Assembly (NCBI GenBank): GCA_016932235.1
Contig: JAFGDF010000235.1
Span: 1 to 64,000 of the forward strand
Length of the DNA stretch: 64,000 nt
Direction: 5' to 3'
From: Deltaproteobacteria bacterium
Lineage (GTDB): Bacteria > Desulfobacterota > DSM-4660 > Desulfatiglandales > HGW-15
Translations under genes and position numbers: made by a program
Part shown: one piece after another, positions 9,185-18,261 of the stretch
How the letters are laid out: every line of letters begins with the position of its first letter
Position numbering within the stretch: the stretch's first letter is position 1
The notes under the pieces: generated by a model
Database searches by the model: none
The model's input: the letters and a program-made list of their open reading frames with translations, nothing else
What the model was told of the DNA's origin: nothing

Positions 9185-9788
9185 ATTTGCCCCCTTATGC
9201 TGAGATAGCATTAAATACCAAACACCTTCGTCTATAAGACGAGGTGTTCCACAATCGGTTGATTGAAATCAATTGTTTGTCATCCTGCGACCCTTGATCG
9301 CAGGATCCACGTTTTTATCATCCTGATTAAATCAAGAAACCATATCGGTAACAAGTCATGGATTCTGCGGTTAAACCGCAGAATGACAATAAATTACAGT
9401 ACAAAGGTATAAGCCGCTTTGCGACACTTAAAAGTCTTATAGGCCCTGGACAGGACGATCATCCTTATCAAGTACCGACATCCGGTGATTTATCTTGATC
9501 CCCCCGATTGCTTCCGGAAATACCGGGCGATACTTCAGCGCATAGTAAGGGGATTTGCGTAATGCCCATAACTACCTGAGGCAAGTGGATTCCTGCCTGT
9601 TCGATAAGCCGTTCGACAAGCTCACGGTCCTGAGCAAAGTCGAAGGTCTCACGGTCCTGAGCGCAGTCGAAATGCTCCGCGGGAATGACAGAAAAAGGCA
9701 TTTTTTGTCTGTTTACAAAGCCATCAATATTGATCTTCTGGCCTATCTCCACTTATGAAATCAGCTTATAAATTCTATCTTCCAGAGA
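9185..9788 (-). repeat. repeat-rich intergenic region between prpD-like and hyuB-like genes
   Basis: No convincing gene is present in these 604 bases. They hold a perfect palindrome at 9362-9384 (arms ATTCTGCGGTT / AACCGCAGAAT), a looser hairpin with arms CCTGCGA / TCGCAGG near 9277-9298, and a direct repeat of period 27 at 9622-9647 and 9649-9674 (CTCACGGTCCTGAGC). Open frames across it translate to the low-complexity pattern FDxAQDRE, a sign of repeat DNA and not of protein coding. Confidence 0.6.
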
Positions 9789-11525
9789 CTATGGCCGGGT
9801 TGATATCTTTTCACGTAATTTCCCGGTTGCTTCTAAATCAACCTTAAACGTCTGAGGGTCTATCTGAACACCGTAATATGCTCTCGCGCACTCTGCCGAA
9901 ACATAACCGTTTATAACATCCATCCGGACCTTTTCAATCTCCCTGTCGAACGGATTCCCATACCCGCCTCCGCCGCCTGCGGTGACAATTACTTCGTCTC
10001 CCTTGTCCAGAGGTATTCCTGAACTCTTCAATACCTCAAATTCACCTTTCTTTTTTGATTTTACCAAGGCAAAATTCCGGAGCCCGTTCAAGCCGCCGTC
10101 AAAACCCCAGTGTGGAGATTTACCCTTCTCAATAAAGCTGTAAAAAAATGCCGGTTCGAGAAGCCGGATACAAATCCTTGAACCTACCCCGCCCCTCTGC
10201 CTCCCTGCGCCGCCGCTATCCCGGATAAATTCCACCTTTTCGACAAAAAGGGGAAAGGTCGATTCAAGGATCTCGGTGGGAATATTTTTACTTGTACCTG
10301 CAGCCGTGTATATGACATAACCATCGCCATCCGAATAGGTGTCTGCGCCCTGACCGATAATTGATGGCGTTATCGTGCCCCAGTAATCACCTGTTTCACG
10401 ATACTTTCCGAAAAATCCGTTCCCGACCACGTCTCCGCCCGAACATGCGGGGATCCTTTCAGGAAGGACCTTATACATCGCTTTGTTCACGAGTTCCAGG
10501 ATAGTTTGAGCGACGTTTCCGCATAGATATGAGGGTACACCAGGATTGGCGTTATAAACGCAACCCTGAGGGGCGATGACATGGACCGGCCTGTTGAATC
10601 CCTCATTGGAAGGGAGCTTCGGGCTTGTCAAGGCCTTCACGGCCGACCGTGCGGCTGAGAGCGTGGTCACCCATAATCCGTTATCCGGGCCCTCCTGCTC
10701 CGGGTCGGAGCCGGTAAGATCAATTGTGATATCGCTTCCCTTAACTGTCACAGTTACCTTCAGGTTAACAGGTTTATCAAGATCGATTCCGTTATTATCC
10801 ATAAAATCTTCGGCGGTCCAGGAACCATCAGGTATCTTTTCAATAGCAACCCTGGTGACACGTTCGCTATAATCATACATCTCACTGATTATGGTCTCTA
10901 CTGTTTCCATCCCGTATTTTGTCAATAATTGCACAACCTGTGTCTCAGCAAAGTGACATCCGGCGATTTGAGCCTGCATGTCGCCCCAGACCAGTTCCGG
11001 AGCCCTTGAATTCCATTTAATGATGTCCCATACATCCTTCTGAAGTTCGCCTTTTCTGTACAGTTTTATCGGAGGTATCCGGAGCCCTTCTTCAAAAATA
11101 TTTTTCGCGTCGGTCGGGTATGTGTCCTTTGCCCCAACATCAATCCAGTGTGCCTTGGTAGCGGCATATCCGAAAAGGTTACCATTGAAGAAAATGGGCA
11201 TGAACACTACCGCGTCCGATGCGTGTGAACCGGTGATATCCGGTACTGTTGAAACAATAACATCTCCTTCCTCGATATTTTCCTTGTCGATAATATCCAG
11301 ACAGTTTTTTACTGCCGGGCCCAGACTTCCCAGAAAAAGAAGGATGCCTACCGAGGATTGCGCGATCACACCGCCACTTGAATCAAGAATGGCAAAAGAG
11401 CAATCCATTATCTCATACATAAAGGTAGTGACGCCTGTCCTGAAACCCGTCTCCTGCATGCCGTTTGCTATGGATATCAACTTGTTTCTGATAACAGCAA
11501 AGGTTATCGGATCAACCTTGTTCAT
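9789..11525 (-). CDS. hyuB: hydantoinase B/oxoprolinase family protein (HyuB-like)
   Basis: This 578-residue HyuB-type subunit belongs to the family of N-methylhydantoinase, oxoprolinase and the acetone/acetophenone carboxylases. It opens with DPITFAVIRNKLISIANGMQ and carries the typical IVSTVPDITGSHASDAVVF block, GCVYNANPGVPSYLCGN, and a glycine-rich end (VTAGGGGGYGNPFDR). Its ATG directly abuts the stop of the HyuA-like gene, so the two subunits are made together. In this family the A subunit binds ATP and the B subunit completes the active site for an ATP-dependent ring opening or carboxylation; which one applies here cannot be read from sequence. Confidence 0.92.
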   Translation of the reverse strand: MNKVDPITFAVIRNKLISIANGMQETGFRTGVTTFMYEIMDCSFAILDSSGGVIAQSSVGILLFLGSLGPAVKNCLDIIDKENIEEGDVIVSTVPDITGSHASDAVVFMPIFFNGNLFGYAATKAHWIDVGAKDTYPTDAKNIFEEGLRIPPIKLYRKGELQKDVWDIIKWNSRAPELVWGDMQAQIAGCHFAETQVVQLLTKYGMETVETIISEMYDYSERVTRVAIEKIPDGSWTAEDFMDNNGIDLDKPVNLKVTVTVKGSDITIDLTGSDPEQEGPDNGLWVTTLSAARSAVKALTSPKLPSNEGFNRPVHVIAPQGCVYNANPGVPSYLCGNVAQTILELVNKAMYKVLPERIPACSGGDVVGNGFFGKYRETGDYWGTITPSIIGQGADTYSDGDGYVIYTAAGTSKNIPTEILESTFPLFVEKVEFIRDSGGAGRQRGGVGSRICIRLLEPAFFYSFIEKGKSPHWGFDGGLNGLRNFALVKSKKKGEFEVLKSSGIPLDKGDEVIVTAGGGGGYGNPFDREIEKVRMDVINGYVSAECARAYYGVQIDPQTFKVDLEATGKLREKISTRP

Positions 11526-13562
11526 TTATTTTCCTCCTGCTCGAATGACCAAATTACCAAGCTTGTCGACATTTAATGTCTGACCAGGAAGAACAATCGT
11601 AGTGTGAAACGGTTCCTCTACGATGGCAGGGCCATCTATAATATTTCCCCAGAGAAGGCCGGATCTTTCATAAACTTTTCCTTCAACAAATTTATCTTCG
11701 AAATAGACATTTCTTTTGTCCTTCATGGCCGTCTCGGGAATCTTTTCCCCATATTGGATCTCAGGGGAGGGTATCTCTTTTATTTTACCGGTAGCTTTTA
11801 ACCTTGTATTGATGGTCCTTAACGGGGCATCGATAAGATGACTGTATCTGATCTTGTAAAGGGCCTTAAAAGACTCGCTGATTTTTTCCTTGACCTTATC
11901 GCTTTTTCTTAAATCATCGCCGGGCAATATTGTTTCGATATAATAACGCTGACCCTCATAGCAAATATCCATAGATCGTGTGAATTCAACATCCTTCTCC
12001 GGTATACCTTCTTTAACAAGAGTCCTGAGAGCAATATCCTCCATCTTTCTGTAGATATCTTCAACCTCATTAAGATCAAGTCTGTTGAATGCACTGATAT
12101 ATGCTCTCGTATATGTATGCACCAGATTCATGGCTAGTATTCCACGCGCTGAAAATACTCCCGGCGCGGGAGGGATGATGATGCGCGAGATGGACATATC
12201 TTCCGCCAGACCGGCTGAAAATATACCGCCTGCGCCGCCATATGATATCAGAGAAAAATCACGCGGATCAAAACCCTGTCCAACCAGGATTTCCATGGTC
12301 GCTGTGGTCATGTTGTTTCTCGCAACGGAAAGGATCCCAGAAGCTGTTTCGTGCAGATCCAGCCCTATTTTTTTTGCGACATCGCCTACGCCCTTCCTTG
12401 CCAGATCCATGTTCAATCTGATTTGTCCGCCCAGAAAATAACCGGGATCTATCAGGCCGTTCACCAATGCCGCGTCGGTCACCGTGGGTTTTGTGCCCCC
12501 CGTCTCATATGCCATGGGACCGGGATTGGCGCCGGCGCTTTCCGGCCCAACAGTCAATAATCCAGCCTCATCAACATCCGCGATGCTCCCTCCGCCCGCT
12601 CCAATAGGGCGAATATCCATTCCGGCCATGAGCACGGGATAGCCCATTATTTCCGTCTGATGTTTCTCAATGTTCACCCCATCTTTTATCACCGACACAT
12701 CAAAACTGGTGCCGCCGACATCAATAGTCAGCAGGTCCCTGATCCCGCAAAGCCCGGCCAGATAAGCCGCTCCGGCAGCCCCGCCTATCGGTCCCGAAGC
12801 AAGGGTCTGAATGGCTTTTTCCTCCACCGAATCCACGCCAAGTACTCCGCTTGGGCCCAATACCAGTGTCTGAGCCTTAAATCCCAATCCTTCAAGATTT
12901 TCTCTAAGCCGCTTGAGATAACTTACCACGGCTCTCTCAATATACGCATTAATAACCGTCGTGCTAACCCTTTCATATTCCCTTATTTCCCTCGCCACCT
13001 GATGACTGAGGGCGAACGTGGCTCCGGGCCATACTTCATTTATGATTTCTCCGAGTTTACACTCATTTTCAGGATTCGCATAGGAATGCAGGAGGCATAC
13101 TGCTATGGCCTCTATGCCATGTTCCCTGAGCCTGTTTATCACATCCCTAGCTTCATCTTCATCGAGTTTCCTTATCACCTCACCCAGATGACTGGTTCGT
13201 TCATTCACTCCCATTCGAAGGTATCTGGGAACCAGAGGCTTCGGTTTCTTCCACATATAATCATATAATTCCTCTTTGTTGCCCCTGCCCATTTCCAGCA
13301 CGTCAGTAAAACCCTTTGTGCTTATGAGGCCTATCTTTGCTCCCTTCTTCTGCACTATGGTATTGATGCCCACTGTTGTCCCATGGATAAAGAGGTCTAC
13401 TTCTGACATATCCGCGTTGATCTTTTTTATGGCATCCACGACAGCCTGACCTATATCCCAGGGAGTGCTTTGAACTTTATCGACAAGGATCTCCATGGAA
13501 CTCTCATCTATATAAACGATATCCGTAAAGGTTCCGCCAATATCAACGGCTATTCTCTTCAC
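11526..13562 (-). CDS. hyuA: hydantoinase A/oxoprolinase family protein (HyuA-like)
   Basis: This 678-residue HyuA-type subunit has two ASKHA-like phosphate-binding segments, RIAVDIGGTFTDIVYIDE at the N-terminus and LLTIDVGGTSFDVSVIKDG in the middle. It also has IRPIGAGGGSIADVDEAG and GPESAGANPGPMAYETGGT, which are standard for the family. Length is normal for HyuA and the gene appears intact. It abuts hyuB downstream; upstream a long inverted repeat separates it from the Liv-type binding proteins. A lactam, hydantoin or ketone-carboxylase substrate are all possible. No third (gamma) subunit is seen, which argues against a classical acetone carboxylase. Confidence 0.92.
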   Translation of the reverse strand: MKRIAVDIGGTFTDIVYIDESSMEILVDKVQSTPWDIGQAVVDAIKKINADMSEVDLFIHGTTVGINTIVQKKGAKIGLISTKGFTDVLEMGRGNKEELYDYMWKKPKPLVPRYLRMGVNERTSHLGEVIRKLDEDEARDVINRLREHGIEAIAVCLLHSYANPENECKLGEIINEVWPGATFALSHQVAREIREYERVSTTVINAYIERAVVSYLKRLRENLEGLGFKAQTLVLGPSGVLGVDSVEEKAIQTLASGPIGGAAGAAYLAGLCGIRDLLTIDVGGTSFDVSVIKDGVNIEKHQTEIMGYPVLMAGMDIRPIGAGGGSIADVDEAGLLTVGPESAGANPGPMAYETGGTKPTVTDAALVNGLIDPGYFLGGQIRLNMDLARKGVGDVAKKIGLDLHETASGILSVARNNMTTATMEILVGQGFDPRDFSLISYGGAGGIFSAGLAEDMSISRIIIPPAPGVFSARGILAMNLVHTYTRAYISAFNRLDLNEVEDIYRKMEDIALRTLVKEGIPEKDVEFTRSMDICYEGQRYYIETILPGDDLRKSDKVKEKISESFKALYKIRYSHLIDAPLRTINTRLKATGKIKEIPSPEIQYGEKIPETAMKDKRNVYFEDKFVEGKVYERSGLLWGNIIDGPAIVEEPFHTTIVLPGQTLNVDKLGNLVIRAGGK

Positions 13563-13614
13563 TGTTTCTATCCTTTCTCTTTTTAAAAAAGATTAAGGTA
13601 TAACCGTTTAAAAA

Positions 13615-13690
13615 ATACCGGGGCATTTTTCAGAAATCATGGCCGTCAGAAACTATGGCATGCATTGAATTTCTGGAAATGCCCCGGTAT
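13615..13690 (-). terminator. long inverted repeat between binding-protein gene and hyuA
   Basis: The left arm at 13615-13637 and right arm at 13669-13690 pair over about 22 bases with one bulge and one mismatch (outer stem ATACCGGGGCATTT / AAATGCCCCGGTAT), with a loop of about 30 bases. It lies 18 bases after the stop of the substrate-binding-protein gene and before hyuA. It may end or attenuate transcription from the transporter block, or stabilise the upstream message. There is no run of T directly after it on the minus strand, so a classical intrinsic terminator is not certain. Confidence 0.45.
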
Positions 13691-13708
13691 GGCAAAGCAC
13701 GATACTGC

Positions 13709-14911
13709 CTATTTGTAATCCATGAATTCAAACTCCACTTTACCATTGACGATCCTGGAAAAGGGAATAGGGGAAATGCCTACATGGTTGACCCCGAAGA
13801 TTTCCTTTCCTACCCACTCTCCCTCGCCCCATAGCGTATTGACGGATTTCATCCTGTTTTCTATGGTATCCACAACTTCGTCGGTGTCCAGGCTCTGCGC
13901 CGTCTCAATGCACTGCTTTAAAACATACATCGATTCCAGCGGTAAAACGCTGTCCATGGTAAAAGGGTTTTTAGTCACCTGTCCAACAAGAGTCCTGAGT
14001 TCTTTCACTAGAGGCGGCATCTTCTCACTAAACACATCGGGAGCACCACCGGTAAAGATATCATACGCATAATCCTTATTTATTATTCCGTTTACAAGAT
14101 TTACATCGCCGAAGGGAGAGGCGCACATTATAGGTCCCTTGAACCCCAGTTCACGCGATTGATTAATGATACCCGCTGTCCATGGAACGATTGAAATAAC
14201 AAGGCTGATGACATCGGGCTTCTTTTCAAAAGCCTTGGTCAGTATGGGATAATAATCCTCGGTTCCCATCTTATAACGTTCCTCAAAAACGAGTTCCAGC
14301 CCGCGTTTTTGTAATTCTTTCACATTTAATTCGTGAGGGACCCTCATCCCGGGGTCGTCCTGTAATATAATGGCTATTCTCTTCGCGTTAGGATAATTCT
14401 TCTGCAGAAATTCATGAGTGGGTGATATGCTATGAAGCGTACAGCTGGAATAAAAGGAGTAGCGTGTCTGGGCATTAAGTTCTTCCGGACCCGATCCCAG
14501 GGCCTTCATGCGCAAAATTTTTGCCTCCTCGGTGATTGACGCGATTGCCATGTTACTGGGCATAAACATGGGAGGAGTCAGGTATTTAACGCCTTGCTGC
14601 AACAGCTTGTTCGTGGCAGAAATAGCGCCAGGGGGCGAGGATTGATCATCCTCTACTATCACCTCAACATCATATTTATCACCCTTCACCGTGATTCCGC
14701 CCATTTCGTTAATCAATGTTTCCGAAGGCTTTGCAGCGTCATAAAGGGGTTTAAAAGCTGGCGCCATCATGCCTGTTACCGATGTGATAAGACCGATTTT
14801 CAAAGTCTTGGCCTCAGCCGTGTCGCTCATCACGGATGGCCCGGCAAAAGATAAAACAAAAAAAAGCGACAACAAACATGATACAATACCAAATGAACAT
14901 TTTCTTCTCAT
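13709..14911 (-). CDS. Liv-type ABC transporter substrate-binding protein (copy 2)
   Basis: This 400-residue periplasmic binding protein of the branched-chain amino acid (LivK/type I) group has an N-terminal signal peptide (CLLSLFFVLSFAGPSVMS). The mature part begins KTLKIGLITSVTGMMAPAF and contains VIVEDDQSSPPGAISATNKL, the standard ligand-pocket opening. TTTGGAGGAG lies upstream of the ATG. It is a paralogue of the preceding gene (14939-16129), with long stretches matching in order, so the pair arose by tandem duplication. Ligands of this family include amino acids, amides, aromatic acids and dicarboxylates; the ligand here is unknown. Confidence 0.9.
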   Translation of the reverse strand: MRRKCSFGIVSCLLSLFFVLSFAGPSVMSDTAEAKTLKIGLITSVTGMMAPAFKPLYDAAKPSETLINEMGGITVKGDKYDVEVIVEDDQSSPPGAISATNKLLQQGVKYLTPPMFMPSNMAIASITEEAKILRMKALGSGPEELNAQTRYSFYSSCTLHSISPTHEFLQKNYPNAKRIAIILQDDPGMRVPHELNVKELQKRGLELVFEERYKMGTEDYYPILTKAFEKKPDVISLVISIVPWTAGIINQSRELGFKGPIMCASPFGDVNLVNGIINKDYAYDIFTGGAPDVFSEKMPPLVKELRTLVGQVTKNPFTMDSVLPLESMYVLKQCIETAQSLDTDEVVDTIENRMKSVNTLWGEGEWVGKEIFGVNHVGISPIPFSRIVNGKVEFEFMDYK

Positions 14912-14938
14912 TTTTTCGCTCCTCCAAAAAGTTGAAAT

Positions 14939-16129
14939 TTATTTATAATTCATTAATTCATACTCCACCTTGCCGTTCATGATCCTGGAAAACGGAATGG
15001 GCATCCTGACCACATGCTTGATCCCGTAGAGGTCTTCACCTCCCCATTCGCCCGTCCCCCATATTGTATCCACACTGGTCATCTTATTTTCAACGGCATC
15101 CACAAACATATCCGTATCAAGGCTCTGGGCCGCCTCAATACATTGTTTTATTATATATGCTCCATCCAGTGGCCAGAGACTGTCCAGTACGTATGGATTG
15201 GTGCTTGACTGTTCCACCAATTTCCTGTGTTCCCTTACCATGGGAAGCATCTTATCACTCAAAGTATCTGGGCCACCCGCGAAGATATCATAGGCGTAAT
15301 CCTTGTTGATGATGCCGTTTATAAGGTTTACATCGCCCATGGGTGATCCGCAGAATATGGGCCCCTTAAAACCAAGCTCACGCGATTGGTTGATTATCCC
15401 GGAAGCCCAGGGCACGATTGACAGAAGAATAACGATTGCGTCCGGCTTCTCCTGAAGGGCCTTGGTCAGCAATGGATAATAATCTTCCGTTCCCATCTTG
15501 AAGGAATCCTCAAATACCAGTTCCAGCCCGCGTTCCTTTATCTCTTTTCTGCTTAAGTCACGCGAGAAAACAGCGCCGGGATCTTCAGGCATTACATGCG
15601 CTATCCTTTTAGCGCCGGGATAATTCTTTTGGAAAAAATCATAGACAGGCTTCCAGTGATACAGGCTGGAGCTGCTGAAAAAGGAATATCGCAACTCCGG
15701 TTTAATCTCATCCAAGCTCATTCCCAGGGTCTTCATGCGGATGACTTTTGTTTCCTCGCACATTTGTGATATCGCCATATTGCTTGGTATAAACATGGGA
15801 GGAATGATGTATTTAATTTTCTGCTGCAAGAGCCTGTTGGCGGCCGCTACCGCGCCCGGAGGAGACGACTGATCATCCTCCGTGATCATTTCAATATCGT
15901 ACCGATTTCCCTTGACTGTAATTCCACCCATCCTGTTTAATAAGATCTCAGCGGGCTTGGCGGCTTCATAGATGGGCTTGAAGCCCGGGGACATGGGGCC
16001 GGTAATTGATGTAATAACGCCTATTTTCAAGGTCTCTGCCGAGGCATCCGCTAGAAAAAGATCGATAAAAGGGATTAATAAAAATAACGACAAACCAAAC
16101 GAAAACGTCATTGAAATTATTTTCCTCAT
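14939..16129 (-). CDS. Liv-type ABC transporter substrate-binding protein (copy 1)
   Basis: This 396-residue periplasmic binding protein has a signal peptide (FSFGLSLFLLIPFIDLFLA) and the mature start TLKIGVITSITGPMSPGF. It contains the shared segments GGITVKGNRYDIEMITEDDQ and NRLLQQKIKYIIPPMFIPSN. It lies 27 bases before its tandem paralogue and downstream of livHMGF, which it probably serves. Two binding proteins for one permease suggests two related ligands or different affinities. Confidence 0.9.
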   Translation of the reverse strand: MRKIISMTFSFGLSLFLLIPFIDLFLADASAETLKIGVITSITGPMSPGFKPIYEAAKPAEILLNRMGGITVKGNRYDIEMITEDDQSSPPGAVAAANRLLQQKIKYIIPPMFIPSNMAISQMCEETKVIRMKTLGMSLDEIKPELRYSFFSSSSLYHWKPVYDFFQKNYPGAKRIAHVMPEDPGAVFSRDLSRKEIKERGLELVFEDSFKMGTEDYYPLLTKALQEKPDAIVILLSIVPWASGIINQSRELGFKGPIFCGSPMGDVNLINGIINKDYAYDIFAGGPDTLSDKMLPMVREHRKLVEQSSTNPYVLDSLWPLDGAYIIKQCIEAAQSLDTDMFVDAVENKMTSVDTIWGTGEWGGEDLYGIKHVVRMPIPFSRIMNGKVEYELMNYK

Positions 16130-16802
16130 CTTCCTGCCCTCCTGTGATAAAGTTGTTATGATAAAAGGCTGACTGGAAAAATCCTTGCAAGAAAGCGCGG
16201 AGGCGCTTCAGACAAAAACCCCTTCATCCCAGTCGTCATCCTGTATCCCATCTTGTTTCCTGACAGGCTGATGCAAAAATTATATTTCAGATCACGGTCT
16301 TATTCTTTAACTCCGCCTGCAGTCTGCTGGTCCTGAGTTATTTTCACCTTTCGGGAGCGGTTACATCAACCGTATTGTTTTAAAAATCGTTTCATGAGCC
16401 TATTTGATTAAGCCCGGCAGACGCCAAGGAACAATATGCAAAAACATCACGTCCTGAACACTCACGGCCCTCTGGGCCACCACGATTTATGAAAATACCA
16501 ACCTATGGTCTCAGGGCCGTGGCCTGGGGAGCTCTTTTTACGGCGAAGACCCGGGTAGCAAATGAATAGTGTAAGGTGCATGCCAGGCGGGCGGATACCT
16601 TCTCCGGTCGTTCCATCTTGATCCCTCATGATAACGACTGAGATGGCCCGCCGCCCGCCTCGTAAGGCGTTACGCGTCAAACTTGCCAGGAACGAGTTCG
16701 CTCGTAAAAAGGGCGCCCCAGGCCATGGTCTTTAGACATAATATTGCATGATATACCGACATTCTCAGCATTTATTTTCGTAATAAATTTCCCTTACTCT
16801 TA
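16130..16802. other. 673-base gap without a recognised gene
   Basis: This stretch lies between livF and the binding-protein genes. Its middle part (about 16440-16740) is more GC-rich than its surroundings and has an open minus-strand frame of 72 codons at 16462-16680 that shows no protein family character. A small hairpin with arms ACGAG / CTCGT lies at 16692-16705. It may be a remnant of an inserted element, but I cannot name one. Confidence 0.3.
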
Positions 16803-17507
16803 TCATCCTAAAAATGCCCTGCGAACAGAATCATCCGCCATGAGATGTTTGATATCACCTTCCAATACGACCTTGCCGACTTCAATCACATAACATTTCT
16901 GCGAAACTTTGGTCACAAGTCCGGCGTTCTGTTCCACCAGTAATACGGTTATTCCACTCCGGTTTATATCCTGTATTGTGTCGGACAGCGCGTCGATGAC
17001 AATAGGAGCCAGACCCAATGACGGCTCATCCATCATCAGTAATTTAGGTTTTGCCATCAGCGCACGCCCAATTGCCAGCATCTGCTGCTCCCCGCCACTC
17101 AGACTTCCGGCTTTCTGCTTTTGTCTCTCCCTGAGCCTTGGAAAAAGCGTGAAGACCTTTTCCAGATCTTTCGGCACGCCTTCGGTGTCCTTTCTTAAGT
17201 AGGCACCCAGATTGATATTCTCCTCCACGGTCATATAAGGGAAAAGCCTTCTCCCTTCAGGGACATGGGCGATTCCAAGACTTACGATCTTGACCACAGA
17301 CATGCCGCTTATCTTTGCTCCGGAGAATTCGATAGATCCGCTCTTCAAAGGGATGAGACCGGAAATACTTTTCAGGATGGTGCTCTTGCCCGCGCCGTTT
17401 GCCCCTATCACACTGACCACACTGCCTTTTTCCTGCAGAATGTGAATGTTTTCTACAGCCTTGGCCTGTCCATAGTACACTGTAACATCTTCGAGTTTAA
17501 GTAACAT
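16803..17507 (-). CDS. livF: Liv-type ABC transporter ATP-binding protein (LivF)
   Basis: This 234-residue ATPase has Walker A GANGAGKST, signature LSGGEQQMLAIGRALM, Walker B LLMMDEPS, then the LGLAPIVIDALSDTI segment typical of LivF. It works in the cytoplasm as a pair with LivG to drive import. Its start overlaps the LivG end by 11 bases, so translation is probably coupled. It is the last of the four permease/ATPase genes livH-livM-livG-livF. Confidence 0.95.
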   Translation of the reverse strand: MLLKLEDVTVYYGQAKAVENIHILQEKGSVVSVIGANGAGKSTILKSISGLIPLKSGSIEFSGAKISGMSVVKIVSLGIAHVPEGRRLFPYMTVEENINLGAYLRKDTEGVPKDLEKVFTLFPRLRERQKQKAGSLSGGEQQMLAIGRALMAKPKLLMMDEPSLGLAPIVIDALSDTIQDINRSGITVLLVEQNAGLVTKVSQKCYVIEVGKVVLEGDIKHLMADDSVRRAFLG

Positions 17508-18261
17508 GACTACCCGATCCCAGATAAGCTTGGATTACTTTCTCATCCTCTTTTATCACTTCCGGACTGCCTTCCGCAATTTTTCGCCCGAAATTCAAAA
17601 CCAAAATCTTTTTACACAGGCTCATGGCAGCCCTCATATTGTGCTCAATCAATAAAATGGTAGTGTCCCTCTGCCATAATTTATTGATTAGCTCCACGGT
17701 TTCAGATACTTCCCCCGCATTCATCCCACCCAGGGGTTCATCAAGTAATAAAAGCTTGGGCTCAGCAGCAAGGGCTATTGCAATACCGAGGATCCTCTTA
17801 TGCCCGTGGGCCAGATTCTGTGCAGTGACATTGGAGAACTGTTCCATTCCAACCAGCTGCAGGATAGCCCTGGATTTTTCTAGAATCTTCTCATCACTGT
17901 ACTTGCTGGCCGGTGTATGCAGGAAGGTTTTCCAAAGGCCAGTTTCAGCTCTTAGATGGCTGGCCAAAATCACATTCTGGAGGACCGTAAATTCTGGAAA
18001 AATATTCGTTGCCTGAAAAGTTCGGGCTATCCCCCTGGCAGCTATATAGTGGGGGCTCTTGGCCGTAATATTGTCTCCTTCCATCAGAATCTCACCCAAT
18101 GTCGGTTTGAGATAGCCTGTGATAAGATTAAATACTGTTGTCTTCCCTGCCCCATTGGGACCAATCAATCCCATGATATCTCCCTGATTGATATCGACAT
18201 CAAGACTGCTTACTGCGGCTAATCCACCGAATGTTTTTCCTAATCCCTTTATTTTAAGCAT
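17497..18261 (-). CDS. livG: Liv-type ABC transporter ATP-binding protein (LivG)
   Basis: This 254-residue ATPase has Walker A GPNGAGKTT, a LivG-style signature (LAHGHKRILGIAIAL) and Walker B LLLLDEPLGGM. I use the ATG at 18261, which has AAGGATG just upstream and overlaps the LivM stop by 8 bases; the open frame extends to 18351, but that part lies inside livM and is not family-like. The overlap pattern through livH-livM-livG-livF shows one tightly coupled operon. Confidence 0.94.
   Translation of the reverse strand: MLKIKGLGKTFGGLAAVSSLDVDINQGDIMGLIGPNGAGKTTVFNLITGYLKPTLGEILMEGDNITAKSPHYIAARGIARTFQATNIFPEFTVLQNVILASHLRAETGLWKTFLHTPASKYSDEKILEKSRAILQLVGMEQFSNVTAQNLAHGHKRILGIAIALAAEPKLLLLDEPLGGMNAGEVSETVELINKLWQRDTTILLIEHNMRAAMSLCKKILVLNFGRKIAEGSPEVIKEDEKVIQAYLGSGSHVT

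Noticed and set aside
8351..9208. 285-codon plus-strand open frame
   Set aside because: It lies antisense to the MmgE/PrpD-like gene; composition is that of a shadow frame.
9468..9752. 94-codon minus-strand frame
   Set aside because: It is made of direct repeats giving the FDxAQDRE pattern, so it is repeat DNA and not a gene.
12660..13268. 202-codon plus-strand open frame
   Set aside because: It is antisense to hyuA, which has clear motifs through this region.
16462..16680. 72-codon minus-strand frame in the livF upstream gap
   Set aside because: It has no start signal and no recognisable protein features; the region looks like remnant DNA.
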